From assembly GCF_020103695.1 (NCBI RefSeq), contig NZ_JAHXBF010000013.1, forward strand, positions 333,812 to 397,811: a stretch of 64,000 bases of DNA, written 5' to 3'. Position numbers and translations under genes: made by a program. The notes under the pieces were generated by a model that saw only the letters and a list, made by a program, of their open reading frames with translations, did not search any database and was not told where the DNA came from. Source of the DNA: Hyalangium versicolor (GTDB lineage: Bacteria; Myxococcota; Myxococcia; Myxococcales; Myxococcaceae). Below, in pieces: positions 42,702-51,984 of this stretch (position 1 is its first letter; each line of letters starts with the position of its first letter).

Positions 42702-44189
42702 TCAGGCGGCGGAGTACTTCGCGTTGAGCGCCTGGAGCGTCGCCACCACGCCCTTCTCATCGAGCTGCTTGCGCAGGTACAGGTACAGGTCAACGAAGGT
42801 CTGATTCGCCGGCAGCTGGGTGCCGACGATCTCGGGGATGCCGAGCAGCGTCATCGGCGAGTTGCTCGTGATGACCTTCTCCAGCAGGGCGCGCGCGTTG
42901 GGCTCGTTGATGGGGTAGCTCTCGCCCTTCTCGTCCTTGCCGCCACGCAGGTAGCGGTCATAGGCCGCGAGGAAGAACGCGATGCGGTGGAGCGAGCGGC
43001 CCGCGCCCAGCAGGGCGTGCACCGTGGGCAGCAGGAAGCCTGGGATCTTCGAGCCGCCATCGATGCACAGGCGCGCCAACTGGTCTCCCACCGCCCGGTT
43101 GGAGAAGCGCCGCAGCAACGTGGGCTTGTACTCCTCGATGTCCAGTCCGGGCAGCGAGCGCAGGAACACGCCCGCATCCCGATCGAGGAAGTCGCGCAGG
43201 TAGCCCGAGAAGAGCGGATCGTGCAGGGCGTCGTCCACCTTGCGGTAGCCCGAGAGATACGCCGGGTACGAGAGCATGGTGTGGCTCGCGTTGAGCAGGC
43301 GGATCTTCGCGTCCTCGTACGGGGACACGTCCTTCGTGATCATCACGCCGCCGGCCTCCCACTCGGGGCGGCCGTTGCGGAAGTCGTCCTCCAGCACCCA
43401 CTGGATGAAGTCCTCGCAGATGACGGGCGCGGCATCGTCCACGTCCGTCAGCTCGCGCAGCTTCTTGCGGGTGGCGTCATCCGTGGCCGGGGTGATGCGA
43501 TCGACCATGGCGTTGGGGAAGCCCACCTCGCGCTCGATCCACGCGGCCAGCTCTGGATCCCTCGCGCGAGCAAAGGCCACGCAGGCCCGCTTCGCCTGGA
43601 CGCCGTTGTGGCGCAGGTTGTCGCAGGACATCACCGTGAAAGGCTTCACGCCCGCCTTGCGCCGGCGGTCCAGCGCCTCGATGAGGTAGCCGAACGCGCC
43701 CTTGGGCTCGTGGGGGTGCGCCAGGTCCTCCACCACCGAGGGGTGCTGGAGGTTGAAGCGGCCCTGATCGTCGATGAGGTAGCCGCCCTCGGTGATGGTC
43801 AGCGAGACGATGCGGATGTCCGGGTGGCTCAGCCGATCGAGCACCGCCTTGGGCTGCTCGGGAGCATAGAGGTACTCGACCATGGCCTCCACGACGCGCG
43901 AGACGTGGGTGCCGTCCGGCGCCATCTCGCTCACGGTGTAGAGCCCGTCCTGGCGCTTCATGGCCGCGGCCATGGCGGCGTCCTGCGGCAGCAGGTTGAT
44001 GCCCAGGATGCCCCAGGCCTCGTGGCCGGGCCGCGAGAGGATGCGGTCGAGGTAGATGGCCTCGTGGGCGCGGTGGAAGCCACCCACGCCGATGTGCGCG
44101 ATGCCCGCGCGCAGCTTGCTCCGGTCATAACCGGGGCGGACGATCGACTTGGGCAACGCGGAGAGGTGAGCCTGATCCAGGGTATGCAT
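42702..44189 (-). CDS. Mannitol dehydrogenase family protein (polyol 2-dehydrogenase)
   Basis: 495 residues, the usual length of the long-chain mannitol 2-dehydrogenase family. N-terminal Rossmann region IAHIGVGGFHRAHEAIYLDRIL (~30-50), VMSCDNLRHNG, and the catalytic K-x4-N-x2-H motif in KIRLLNASHTMLSYPAYLSGY (~292-312). It oxidises mannitol (or arabitol, sorbitol) to the ketose with NAD in the cytosol. It lies in an operon with an ABC ATPase upstream (11-base gap) and a PfkB kinase downstream (14-base gap), which supports polyol catabolism. Confidence 0.93.
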   Translation of the reverse strand: MHTLDQAHLSALPKSIVRPGYDRSKLRAGIAHIGVGGFHRAHEAIYLDRILSRPGHEAWGILGINLLPQDAAMAAAMKRQDGLYTVSEMAPDGTHVSRVVEAMVEYLYAPEQPKAVLDRLSHPDIRIVSLTITEGGYLIDDQGRFNLQHPSVVEDLAHPHEPKGAFGYLIEALDRRRKAGVKPFTVMSCDNLRHNGVQAKRACVAFARARDPELAAWIEREVGFPNAMVDRITPATDDATRKKLRELTDVDDAAPVICEDFIQWVLEDDFRNGRPEWEAGGVMITKDVSPYEDAKIRLLNASHTMLSYPAYLSGYRKVDDALHDPLFSGYLRDFLDRDAGVFLRSLPGLDIEEYKPTLLRRFSNRAVGDQLARLCIDGGSKIPGFLLPTVHALLGAGRSLHRIAFFLAAYDRYLRGGKDEKGESYPINEPNARALLEKVITSNSPMTLLGIPEIVGTQLPANQTFVDLYLYLRKQLDEKGVVATLQALNAKYSAA

Positions 44190-44200
44190 GACGGGGATGT

Positions 44201-45283
<1,083 letters not shown>

Positions 45284-45300
45284 GAGTGGAAGGTCTCCGG

Positions 45301-46134
45301 TTACTTGACCGCGCCGAAGGTCAGACCGCGAACGAGCTGCTTCTGAGAGAGCCAGCCCAGCACCAGGATCGGCGCGCAGGCGAGCGTGGAGACTGCGGAC
45401 AACTTGGCCCAGAACAGGCCCTCGGGGCTGGAGAACGAGGCCACCAGCGCGCTGAGGGGCGCGGCGTTGGTGGTGGTGAGGTTCAGGGACCAGAACGCCT
45501 CGTTCCAGCTGAGGATGAGGGAGAGCAGCGCCGTGGAGGCCAGTCCGCCGCGGCTCACCGGCAGCAGCACCCGGATCATCTCCTGCGAGGTGGTGGCTCC
45601 GTCCATGCGCGCCGCCTCGAGGATGTCCTTCGGGATGTCGCGGAAGTACGTGTAGATCATCCACACCATGATGGGCAGGTTGATGAGCGCGAACACGACG
45701 ACGAGCATGATGCGCGAGTCCAGCAGCCCGAGATCGCGAGCCAGCAGGTAGATGGGCACCAGCACGCCCACGCTGGGCAGCATCTTGGTGGAGAGCATCC
45801 ACGTCAGGGTGCTGCGGGTGCGGTTGCTGGGGTGGAAGGCGAAGCTGTAGGCCGCGGGCACCGCCAGCAGCATGCCCAGCAGCGTGGCTCCGCCGCTGGT
45901 GACCAGCGAGTTCCAGGCGTAGTGCAGGTAGTGGGTCCGCTCGAAGATCTCCTCGTAGTTCTCCAGCGTGGGAACGAAGAGGAACTCGGGGGGCATGGAG
46001 AACGCGCCCAGCTCTGTCTTGAAGCTGGTGAGCACCATCCAGAGGATCGGGAAGAAGACGAGGAGGGCTACGAACCAGGCCCCCACCGTTCGGATGATCT
46101 CGGCGACACGCCGTCGTTGTTTCAGCTTCGACAT
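45301..46134 (-). CDS. ABC transporter permease, CUT1 family (MalG/SmoG type)
   Basis: 277 residues with six predicted membrane segments (first AWFVALLVFFPILWMVLTSF, ~16-36). The cytoplasmic EAA loop EAARMDGATTSQEMIRVLLP (~180-200) is the coupling site for the ATPase. The length and the sequence after TM1 (SFKTELGAFSMPPEFLFVPTLENYEEIF) fit the MalG-like second permease of polyol importers. The ATG at 46134 follows CAGGAGACTCC. It is the first gene of the operon, and neither a MalF-like partner nor a substrate-binding protein precedes it in the 249 bases before the next gene. Confidence 0.92.
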   Translation of the reverse strand: MSKLKQRRRVAEIIRTVGAWFVALLVFFPILWMVLTSFKTELGAFSMPPEFLFVPTLENYEEIFERTHYLHYAWNSLVTSGGATLLGMLLAVPAAYSFAFHPSNRTRSTLTWMLSTKMLPSVGVLVPIYLLARDLGLLDSRIMLVVVFALINLPIMVWMIYTYFRDIPKDILEAARMDGATTSQEMIRVLLPVSRGGLASTALLSLILSWNEAFWSLNLTTTNAAPLSALVASFSSPEGLFWAKLSAVSTLACAPILVLGWLSQKQLVRGLTFGAVK

Positions 46135-46169
46135 GGTGGAGTCTCCTGGGTGTCGAGAGGGGGTCGATC

Positions 46170-46263
46170 CGGGGAGTTCGAGCCGGAATGCACCGCCTCC
46201 AGCTGAGCGACGCGCACAGTACCTCTCGGAGTCGACAGCTATACAGCGCAATCGAACTCCCCG
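46170..46263. repeat. 12-bp inverted repeat upstream of the polyol operon
   Basis: CGGGGAGTTCGA (46170-46181) and its exact complement TCGAACTCCCCG (46252-46263), 70 bases apart, in the leader of the polyol operon. They could be two operators for a repressor acting through a loop, or a scar of the rearrangement that removed the other transporter genes. Confidence 0.5.
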
Positions 46264-46311
46264 AGGGGATGTCGGGAAATACACAGACCCGGCAGGTCCC
46301 CCGCATACGAC

Positions 46312-46355
46312 TGCGGCTCAGACGACGCCTGTCTCCAGACGCCGGCTGAGCCGCA
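46312..46355 (-). terminator. Hairpin downstream of the M13 peptidase gene
   Basis: TGCGGCTCAG (46312-46321) and CTGAGCCGCA (46346-46355) form a perfect 10-bp stem with a 24-base loop, 29 bases past the peptidase stop codon on the minus strand. It has no U-tract but is well placed to separate the peptidase from the polyol operon. Confidence 0.5.
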
Positions 46356-46383
46356 AGGTGTGACGCTCTGCGTTACGAGGGCT

Positions 46384-48540
46384 CTACCAGATGATGACCT
46401 GCTGAGCTCCCTGGCGAACCATGGGCTGGCCCGGCTTGCACGAGAACGCCGCGGCGAAGGTGGGCAGGTTCGACGGAGCGCCAATGGCGCGGAAGGGGGC
46501 CGGCGCGTGCGAGTCCGTGGCCAGACGGACCTTCAGTTCCTCGGGCGTGAAGTTGCGGCGCCACACGGTGGCCCAGTTGAGGAAGAAGCGCTGGTCCCGC
46601 GTCAGGCCATCGATCTTCGGATCGGGCTGGCCCTCGGTGGCCTTCTTCATCGCGTCATAGGCCGTGGCCAGGCCGCCCAGGTCGGCGATGTTCTCGCCCA
46701 GGGTGAGGTTGCCGTTGACCTTGGCGCCCGGCGCGGCCTCGTAGGCGTTGAACTGGTTGACCAGCTTGGTGGTCAGCGCCTTGAAGGCCTTGGCATCGGC
46801 GTCCGTCCACCACTGCTCGAAGTTGCCGGTGGCTCCGAAGCGCGCGCCCTGGTCGTCGTAGCCGTGCGTCATCTCGTGGCCGATCACCGCGCCGATGCCG
46901 CCGTAGTTGAAGGCATCATCCGCGTTCGGATCGAAGAACGGCGGCTGGAGGATGGCTGCCGGGAAGACGATCTCGTTCTGCAGCGGGTTGTAGTAGGCGT
47001 TGACCTTCTGCGGCGGCATGCCCCACTCGGTGCGATCGACGGGCTTGCCGATCTTCCCGATGCTCCACTTGTAGTTGAACTCCATGGCGGCCTGGACGTT
47101 GGCCAGGTAGCTGTCGCGGTGGGTCTGCAGGCCGCTCCAGTCGCGCCACTTGTCCGGGTAGCCGATCTTCGGCATGAAGCTGGACCACTTCTCCAGGGCC
47201 TTCTTCTTCGTTTCGGGGCCCATCCAGGGCAGCTTCTCGATGCGCGCCTTCAGCGCCTCGCGCATGTTTTTGACGAGGGCCTCCATGCGCGCCTTGGACT
47301 CGGGCGGGAAGGCAACCTTGACGTACATCTGGCCCAGCGCCTCGCCCACCTCGTCCTCGACGGTGTCGAGCACGCGCTTGCTGCGCTCCTTGAGCTCCTT
47401 CTGGCCGCGCAGGGTCTGATCGTAGAAGCGGAAGTTCTCCTGGACGAACACGTCCGAGAGGAACGGCGAGGCGCCATCCACGGCGTGGAAGCGCAGGTAG
47501 CTCTGCCACTGCGCGGCCGGCACCTCCGCCAGCATCTTGCTGATCTCCTGGTGGAAGGCGGGGATGGCCAGCGAGAAGATCCGCGGCTGCGTGATGCCCT
47601 GCGAGTCGAAGAACTTCGTCCAGGAGAAGTTCGGCGTCAGCTTGTCGGCGTCGGCCAGGCTGACGGGGTTGTAGAAGAGGGCAACGTCGCGAGACAGCTC
47701 CTCGTGCGACTTGGAGACCTTGGCCAGGCGCGTCTCGAACGCGATCACGTCCTTGGCCTGCTGGGAGGTGGTGGCGGCGGGGATGCCGGACAGCTCCAGC
47801 ACCTTGGCGATGTGCTGCTCGTAGGCGACCAGCTTGTCCTTCTTGTCCGCGTCGAAATAGTAGGAGCGATCCGGCAGGCCCAGGCCGCCCTGCATCACGT
47901 AGCCGAGCTCCATCCGGGAGTCCTTGAAGTCCGCCTCGGCGCCGAAGCCGAACAGGATGCTCTGGCCCTTGGCCGTCTCGGTGCGCACGTAGTCGGCGAT
48001 CTGATCCTTGTTCTGGAGCCTGGCAATGGCGTCCAACTGGGGCTTCAGCGGCGAGAGGCCTTGGGCGTTGATCCGGGCCTCGTCCATGCCGGTGGCATAG
48101 AGATCGCCGACGATCTTCTCCACACCCTGCGCGTTGGGCATGGCGGCGGCCTGCTGGGCCAGCTGCTTCTGCACGGCCTTGGAGCGCTCGTCGAGCATCT
48201 CGAAGGCGCCCCACGAGGTGCGGTCACCGGGGATCTTGTTCGCGGCGAGCCACTTGCTGTTGACGTAGCCGACGAAGTCGGCGCACGCGTTCTTGGTGGC
48301 GTCCAGATCGCTGAGCTGGAAGCGGTTGACTCCCGGCAGGGTGCTCTCGTCGAGCTTCAGCGGGGCGGGCGCGGCGCTGGGGGCGGGCGAGGCGCTGGCA
48401 GCGGGCGTGGCGCTCTCGGGCGCTGGCTTTGCGAGCTCGGCGTCGGCGGTCGGCGCGGACTTGTCGTTCTTCGTGCACGCCGTGAGCGGCGTGGCGAGGG
48501 CGAGGGACAGCAACAGCACTTGCGGTTTCTTGAGGTTCAC
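46384..48540 (-). CDS. M13 (neprilysin/PepO-like) metallopeptidase lipoprotein
   Basis: 718 residues. Signal peptide with lipobox PLTAC (Cys ~21), then an Ala/Pro/Ser-rich linker (~25-60). The peptidase begins FQLSDLDATKNACADFVGYVNSKWL and carries the zinc site VIGHEMTHGYDDQGARFG (H555-E-x2-H559), with the third ligand expected in ENIADLGGL and substrate-binding NAYYNPLQNEIVFPAAIL. It should cut extracytoplasmic oligopeptides and be membrane-tethered. The start GTG at 48540 has TTGGAG five bases upstream and directly begins the signal peptide; the longer frame is unlikely. Family length (~650-700) plus linker fits. It is divergent from the arsenate reductase. Confidence 0.93.
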   Translation of the reverse strand: MNLKKPQVLLLSLALATPLTACTKNDKSAPTADAELAKPAPESATPAASASPAPSAAPAPLKLDESTLPGVNRFQLSDLDATKNACADFVGYVNSKWLAANKIPGDRTSWGAFEMLDERSKAVQKQLAQQAAAMPNAQGVEKIVGDLYATGMDEARINAQGLSPLKPQLDAIARLQNKDQIADYVRTETAKGQSILFGFGAEADFKDSRMELGYVMQGGLGLPDRSYYFDADKKDKLVAYEQHIAKVLELSGIPAATTSQQAKDVIAFETRLAKVSKSHEELSRDVALFYNPVSLADADKLTPNFSWTKFFDSQGITQPRIFSLAIPAFHQEISKMLAEVPAAQWQSYLRFHAVDGASPFLSDVFVQENFRFYDQTLRGQKELKERSKRVLDTVEDEVGEALGQMYVKVAFPPESKARMEALVKNMREALKARIEKLPWMGPETKKKALEKWSSFMPKIGYPDKWRDWSGLQTHRDSYLANVQAAMEFNYKWSIGKIGKPVDRTEWGMPPQKVNAYYNPLQNEIVFPAAILQPPFFDPNADDAFNYGGIGAVIGHEMTHGYDDQGARFGATGNFEQWWTDADAKAFKALTTKLVNQFNAYEAAPGAKVNGNLTLGENIADLGGLATAYDAMKKATEGQPDPKIDGLTRDQRFFLNWATVWRRNFTPEELKVRLATDSHAPAPFRAIGAPSNLPTFAAAFSCKPGQPMVRQGAQQVIIW

Positions 48541-48726
48541 AGCGGCTCCAACCGTCCAGGGGGTTGAAAAAGAACGGCGCACCATAGACTTGATTCCCCA
48601 GTGGGGCGACTGCTTGGCGGCGTCCGTTGCACGAGGCGTACGCGAGCGCCGGACAGTGCGTGTGAGCAGAAGGGGTGTTTGCCCGCGACATGGGGCAGGA
48701 TTGGGGAACACCTCCCAGGAGCTCTC

Positions 48727-49128
48727 ATGAAGACGGTGATCTTCGCCTGCGTGCACAACGCGGGGCGCTCACAGATGGCGGCTGCTTTCTTCAACGCGAT
48801 GGCCGACCCCCGGAAGGCGCGGGCGGTGTCGGCTGGGACGCAGCCCGGTGAGAGGGTCCACCCTGAAGTGCAAGCCGCGATGGCCGAGGCGGGGATCGAG
48901 CTCGCGGGAGCGAAGCCTCAGCGATTGACGGACGAGATGGCGCAGGGGGCTCACCGGCTGATCACCATGGGCTGTGGTGACGCCTGCCCTTACGTGCCGG
49001 GCCTCGAGCGGGAGGATTGGCCGTTGGAGGATCCCAAGGGCAAACCGGTGGAGCGGGTGCGCGAGATTCGGGACGAGGTTCGCACCCGCGTTGCGAAGTT
49101 GTTGGAGCGCCAGGGTTGGGGCTCCTGA
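48727..49128 (+). CDS. arsC: Arsenate reductase ArsC, low-molecular-weight phosphatase type
   Basis: 133 residues. The N-terminal loop ACVHNAGRSQMA is the C-x5-R phosphate/arsenate site (Cys8, Arg14). Cys83 and Cys87 in MGCGDACPYVPG match the resolving cysteine pair of thioredoxin-coupled enzymes, and EDWPLEDPKGKPVERVREIRDEV carries the general-acid Asp region. It reduces arsenate to arsenite in the cytosol. The ATG at 48727 follows AGGAG. No arsenite efflux gene lies within the window; the ArsR-family regulator 2.4 kb away is in a different transcription unit. Confidence 0.88.
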   Translation: MKTVIFACVHNAGRSQMAAAFFNAMADPRKARAVSAGTQPGERVHPEVQAAMAEAGIELAGAKPQRLTDEMAQGAHRLITMGCGDACPYVPGLEREDWPLEDPKGKPVERVREIRDEVRTRVAKLLERQGWGS

Positions 49129-49260
49129 CCCTCGGCGTCACGCAGGAACACGAGAGGCAGGAAGCGCACTATAGGCTACATCCGCTCATCTCTGCGCCCC
49201 ATGCCTCGTCTCTGCAACTCATTGAGATTACAGGAGGGGGCGCGACAGGCCCGTGGGCTA

Positions 49261-49279
49261 CTTCTGACGGCGTCAGAAG
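49261..49279. repeat. Perfect 9-bp inverted repeat downstream of the SIR2 gene
   Basis: CTTCTGACG, one base, CGTCAGAAG. It is located 30 bases past the SIR2 stop and 133 bases past the arsC stop, in the convergent gap. It may act as a short hairpin terminator or a protein-binding palindrome; a one-base loop argues for the latter or for partial pairing. Confidence 0.5.
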
Positions 49280-49308
49280 TGGCCGACGAATACAGGGGGC
49301 CGTTCACA

Positions 49309-51570
49309 TCAAGCGTGCACCGCCCGCTTGAGCGCCGCGACGTAGCTTTCGAGCTCGGCGTTCCTCAGTTCGAGGTGACACGGCCGCCAGTACTCTCTTA
49401 GCGCCTTCACCGCCGCGCGGTCACCCCTGAGCTTCAGGACCGCCCACGACCCCGACTTTCGCAGCTCGCAGGCATACCGGACGAGCTTCTCCACGTGCAG
49501 CTCGTTCAATCCATGTCCCAGGAAGAGAAAGGATCTCCGCGCAATCTCCCGACGGAGGACGGTCGGCAGAATCTCCGGTATCCGCTCCGCCAACACCACG
49601 AAGTCCTTCATCGTGACGTTGATACCCGCAGGCACGCTTCCCAGAGGCTCCACGCTCCCATCGAGCTTCACGATGATGGAGGCTCCCGTAGGCTCCAGCT
49701 CTCGGATGTTCTCAGGCTTCACGAGGGCCCGGAGGTGACCCTTCGGGTCGCGGTGGATGAAGCGGCCCTCGGGGCGCTCGCCGCTCTGATACATGAGCAG
49801 GTGGTACGGCTCGCCGCACTCATCGAACGTTGATTCGAGCACGGTGTCATAGTTGGTGGTGAAGATGACCTGCCGGGTGTTCTTCACGTTCCGCGCACGC
49901 AGTGTCTCCGGCAGCCCGGCGATGAACTGGTGGATGGCGGTGGGTCTTGGATTGTACTCGCCGAGGATGCTCCGGACCGCGCGCGTGAGGGCCTCACGTC
50001 CTTGCGTATCCTCGAGCAGCTGAGCGCCATCTGAGCGGTGTCGAGGGAAGGCCGGGACTGGCAACCGTTGCGTCAGCTTTTCATAGAACTGCGAGCCGGT
50101 GGGCAGGTTGTCGAGGTTCACGGCGGAGCCCAGGAAGAAGATGACACTCCCGTCGCGGATCGCCGTGGCGACATCCTGGATATGGGGATCCGGCGCCTTC
50201 TTCGGTTTCGCTGGTTTCACACCCACCGAGCGGACCTTGCTGGGAACCGTGGGTGATAGGGCAGGGGGCGCTGCTCTCGTTGGGAGGATGCCAAGCTCCT
50301 CGGTAGAGACCCGCTCCACCATCTCCCGGAGGATTTCGCCGATCCGTCCGAACGCCTTGGGCGCGTACCACAGCGGCGTGATCCCAAGCGATGCGAGTTG
50401 CTCCTGCCGCTTCTCGAGCTTGCGCCGCCGGTAGTACGCACCGAGGACGGCATAGTGCCGGAGCGCCGCGTGGCGACGGTAAAGGGTCTCGAGGATCTCC
50501 ATCGTGCGATCCGTCTCCAGGCTGGCACCGAGGATCAGCAGGGGACGGTTCGAGAAGAGCAGCTCCAGCAGGCTTCGCAGGCTCGCTCGGCGCTTCTTCC
50601 CGGGAGGAGCGCCGTAGCTCGTCTCGTATTCGCCCAGCGTGAAGGTCCGGGTCTTGGAGTCCGAGCAATCGCCGTGGATCTTGAAGAGCACATGATCATT
50701 CCGCTGGATGGCGGCGACGACAGGGTCGGGACTCGATCCCAGGATGATCTTCTCGAAGTCCCGGCCTGCGGCTGTGAACACCTGCTCCAACACGTGGTCG
50801 AAGTTGGTGGTGATCACCGGGCCCATGGTGAGGAGCGGGAGTGACGACAGTGCGCTTGCCTCCAACTGGTTGCGATCGAGGGTCCGGCAGAACTCGCTGT
50901 CGATGCGCCGCTGGAATGCGTCCTCGTTGGTTCGCTTCAGGGCCTCGGCCGCGCCCTCGTAGTCTCCGCCATCGAGCAGCTTCTCGACGCGCTTGCGCAG
51001 GGCAGTCGACGGGGCGGCGTCCAGCAGGAAGTCCCTCCATGCCGCGAACTTGAACGGGACAGACATGCCGGCGCCAACAAACGGGATCACCCCGAGAGGG
51101 GAGGCGAGCTGCCTGACCAGGTCGCTCATGGTGCCGGCATTGCTCTTCTGAAGCCGCTCCTCCAACTCGGGCGGAGTCAGGATGCGCTCCTTCGTGTCTA
51201 CCGCTTGCAGGGCGGAGCGGCCCCGGGCAGTGCGAGGGGATTCCGGGAGCCCGAACGGTGCCCGCGCTCCGGGTGCGAGCAGCGCCAACTTTCGCAGCAC
51301 GCACTCGGCGGCCTCGCCGTCCTCGGGCGTCGCGGGTCGAATGCCCGCTTTTTCGACCGCCCATAGTTGGAAGCTGTCCCCGTTCTTCGCGACGAAGAGC
51401 ACCGTGTCCAGCTCGGCTTCTTCGGCGATGCTCTTCATCCAGGCCTGCTGGGCCTGCTCCGTCCGGTGAGCCCATGAGGTGGGTTCGATGACCAGGACAC
51501 CCCTCGAACGATTCGAAGCGCCGAGCCTGGATCGGCCCTCCACGCGCCAAAGCACCAGTCCCTCGCTCAT
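49309..51570 (-). CDS. Tandem SIR2-domain protein (second domain degenerate)
   Basis: 753 residues, cytosolic. Residues 1-130 are an unrecognised module (VLVIEPTSWAHRTEQAQ, VLFVAKNGDSFQLWAVEKAGI). The first SIR2 domain (~145-425) keeps GAGMS (166-170), TTNFD (254-258), KIHGD with the catalytic-type His299, and LLILGASLETD. A Pro/Lys-rich linker (~430-462) leads to a second SIR2 fold (~463-750) with FLGSAVN, TTNYD (571-575) and FLFLGHGL, but KLDG (Asp637) where the His should be, and an altered GAG loop, so it is probably inactive. Such non-histone SIR2 domains are often NADases in anti-phage or toxin systems; that role is inference. The start ATG overlaps the ArsR stop (ATGA, 51567-51570), so the two are translationally coupled. 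Confidence 0.88.
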   Translation of the reverse strand: MSEGLVLWRVEGRSRLGASNRSRGVLVIEPTSWAHRTEQAQQAWMKSIAEEAELDTVLFVAKNGDSFQLWAVEKAGIRPATPEDGEAAECVLRKLALLAPGARAPFGLPESPRTARGRSALQAVDTKERILTPPELEERLQKSNAGTMSDLVRQLASPLGVIPFVGAGMSVPFKFAAWRDFLLDAAPSTALRKRVEKLLDGGDYEGAAEALKRTNEDAFQRRIDSEFCRTLDRNQLEASALSSLPLLTMGPVITTNFDHVLEQVFTAAGRDFEKIILGSSPDPVVAAIQRNDHVLFKIHGDCSDSKTRTFTLGEYETSYGAPPGKKRRASLRSLLELLFSNRPLLILGASLETDRTMEILETLYRRHAALRHYAVLGAYYRRRKLEKRQEQLASLGITPLWYAPKAFGRIGEILREMVERVSTEELGILPTRAAPPALSPTVPSKVRSVGVKPAKPKKAPDPHIQDVATAIRDGSVIFFLGSAVNLDNLPTGSQFYEKLTQRLPVPAFPRHRSDGAQLLEDTQGREALTRAVRSILGEYNPRPTAIHQFIAGLPETLRARNVKNTRQVIFTTNYDTVLESTFDECGEPYHLLMYQSGERPEGRFIHRDPKGHLRALVKPENIRELEPTGASIIVKLDGSVEPLGSVPAGINVTMKDFVVLAERIPEILPTVLRREIARRSFLFLGHGLNELHVEKLVRYACELRKSGSWAVLKLRGDRAAVKALREYWRPCHLELRNAELESYVAALKRAVHA

Positions 51571-51878
51571 GGGTTCGCCCGGAGAGCGGCGAGGACCGCC
51601 TTCATCAGCCCAGGGAAGCGCCGGTCGAGCTCATCGCGACGCAGGGAGTTCATGTGCTGGACGCCTTCGCTCCGGGTCCGGACGAGCCCGGCATCCCGCA
51701 GGATGCGGAAGTGGTGCGACATGCTCGACTTCGGCCGCCCGCAGTCGACGGCATTGCAACTGGCCTCGCCGAGCTGCGCGAGTTGCCGGACGATCTCCAG
51801 GCGTACAGGGTCGCTCAAGGCATGAAAGATGTGCTCGAGGGAGATGTCCTCGATCGCAGGGTTCTTGAAGGCCCTCAT
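51567..51878 (-). CDS. ArsR-family winged-helix transcriptional regulator
   Basis: 103 residues. ALSDPVRLEIVRQLAQLGEASCNAVDCGRPKSSMSHHFRILRDAGLVRTRSEGVQHMNSLR is the typical ArsR HTH and wing. It lacks the ELCVCDL arsenic-binding motif; two cysteines (Cys41, Cys46) just before the recognition helix might sense redox or electrophiles. Related ArsR proteins often sit beside Old Yellow Enzymes, as here (divergent, 51985). Its stop overlaps the SIR2-protein start, making an ArsR-SIR2 operon. A 9-6-9 inverted repeat at 51910-51933 is the likely operator for both directions. Confidence 0.88.
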   Translation of the reverse strand: MRAFKNPAIEDISLEHIFHALSDPVRLEIVRQLAQLGEASCNAVDCGRPKSSMSHHFRILRDAGLVRTRSEGVQHMNSLRRDELDRRFPGLMKAVLAALRANP

Positions 51879-51909
51879 GGTCCTCAGCGTAGCACACTTT
51901 CATCTTGCT

Positions 51910-51933
51910 ATAGTTCGAGACCAATCGAACAAT
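51910..51933. promoter_or_regulatory. Probable ArsR operator in the divergent promoter region
   Basis: ATAGTTCGA (51910-51918), six bases, TCGAACAAT (51925-51933): a 9-bp inverted repeat with one mismatch, 32 bases from the ArsR start and 52 from the oxidoreductase start. TATAGT (51909-51914), a -10-like element, overlaps it, consistent with repression. Confidence 0.55.
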
Positions 51934-51984
51934 GGAATCATGGTCGGCGCCAGTCATGCCGGCCGTCATCCTGGAGCTTCTGCC

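Noticed and set aside
49129..49308. Possible small RNA or tRNA between arsC and the SIR2 gene
   Set aside because: No cloverleaf or tRNA-like consensus could be folded by eye; only a short palindrome at 49261 stands out.
48727..51878. Arsenic-resistance operon made of ArsC plus ArsR
   Set aside because: The two genes are in opposite orientation with the SIR2 gene between them, the ArsR protein lacks the arsenic-binding motif, and no efflux pump is present.
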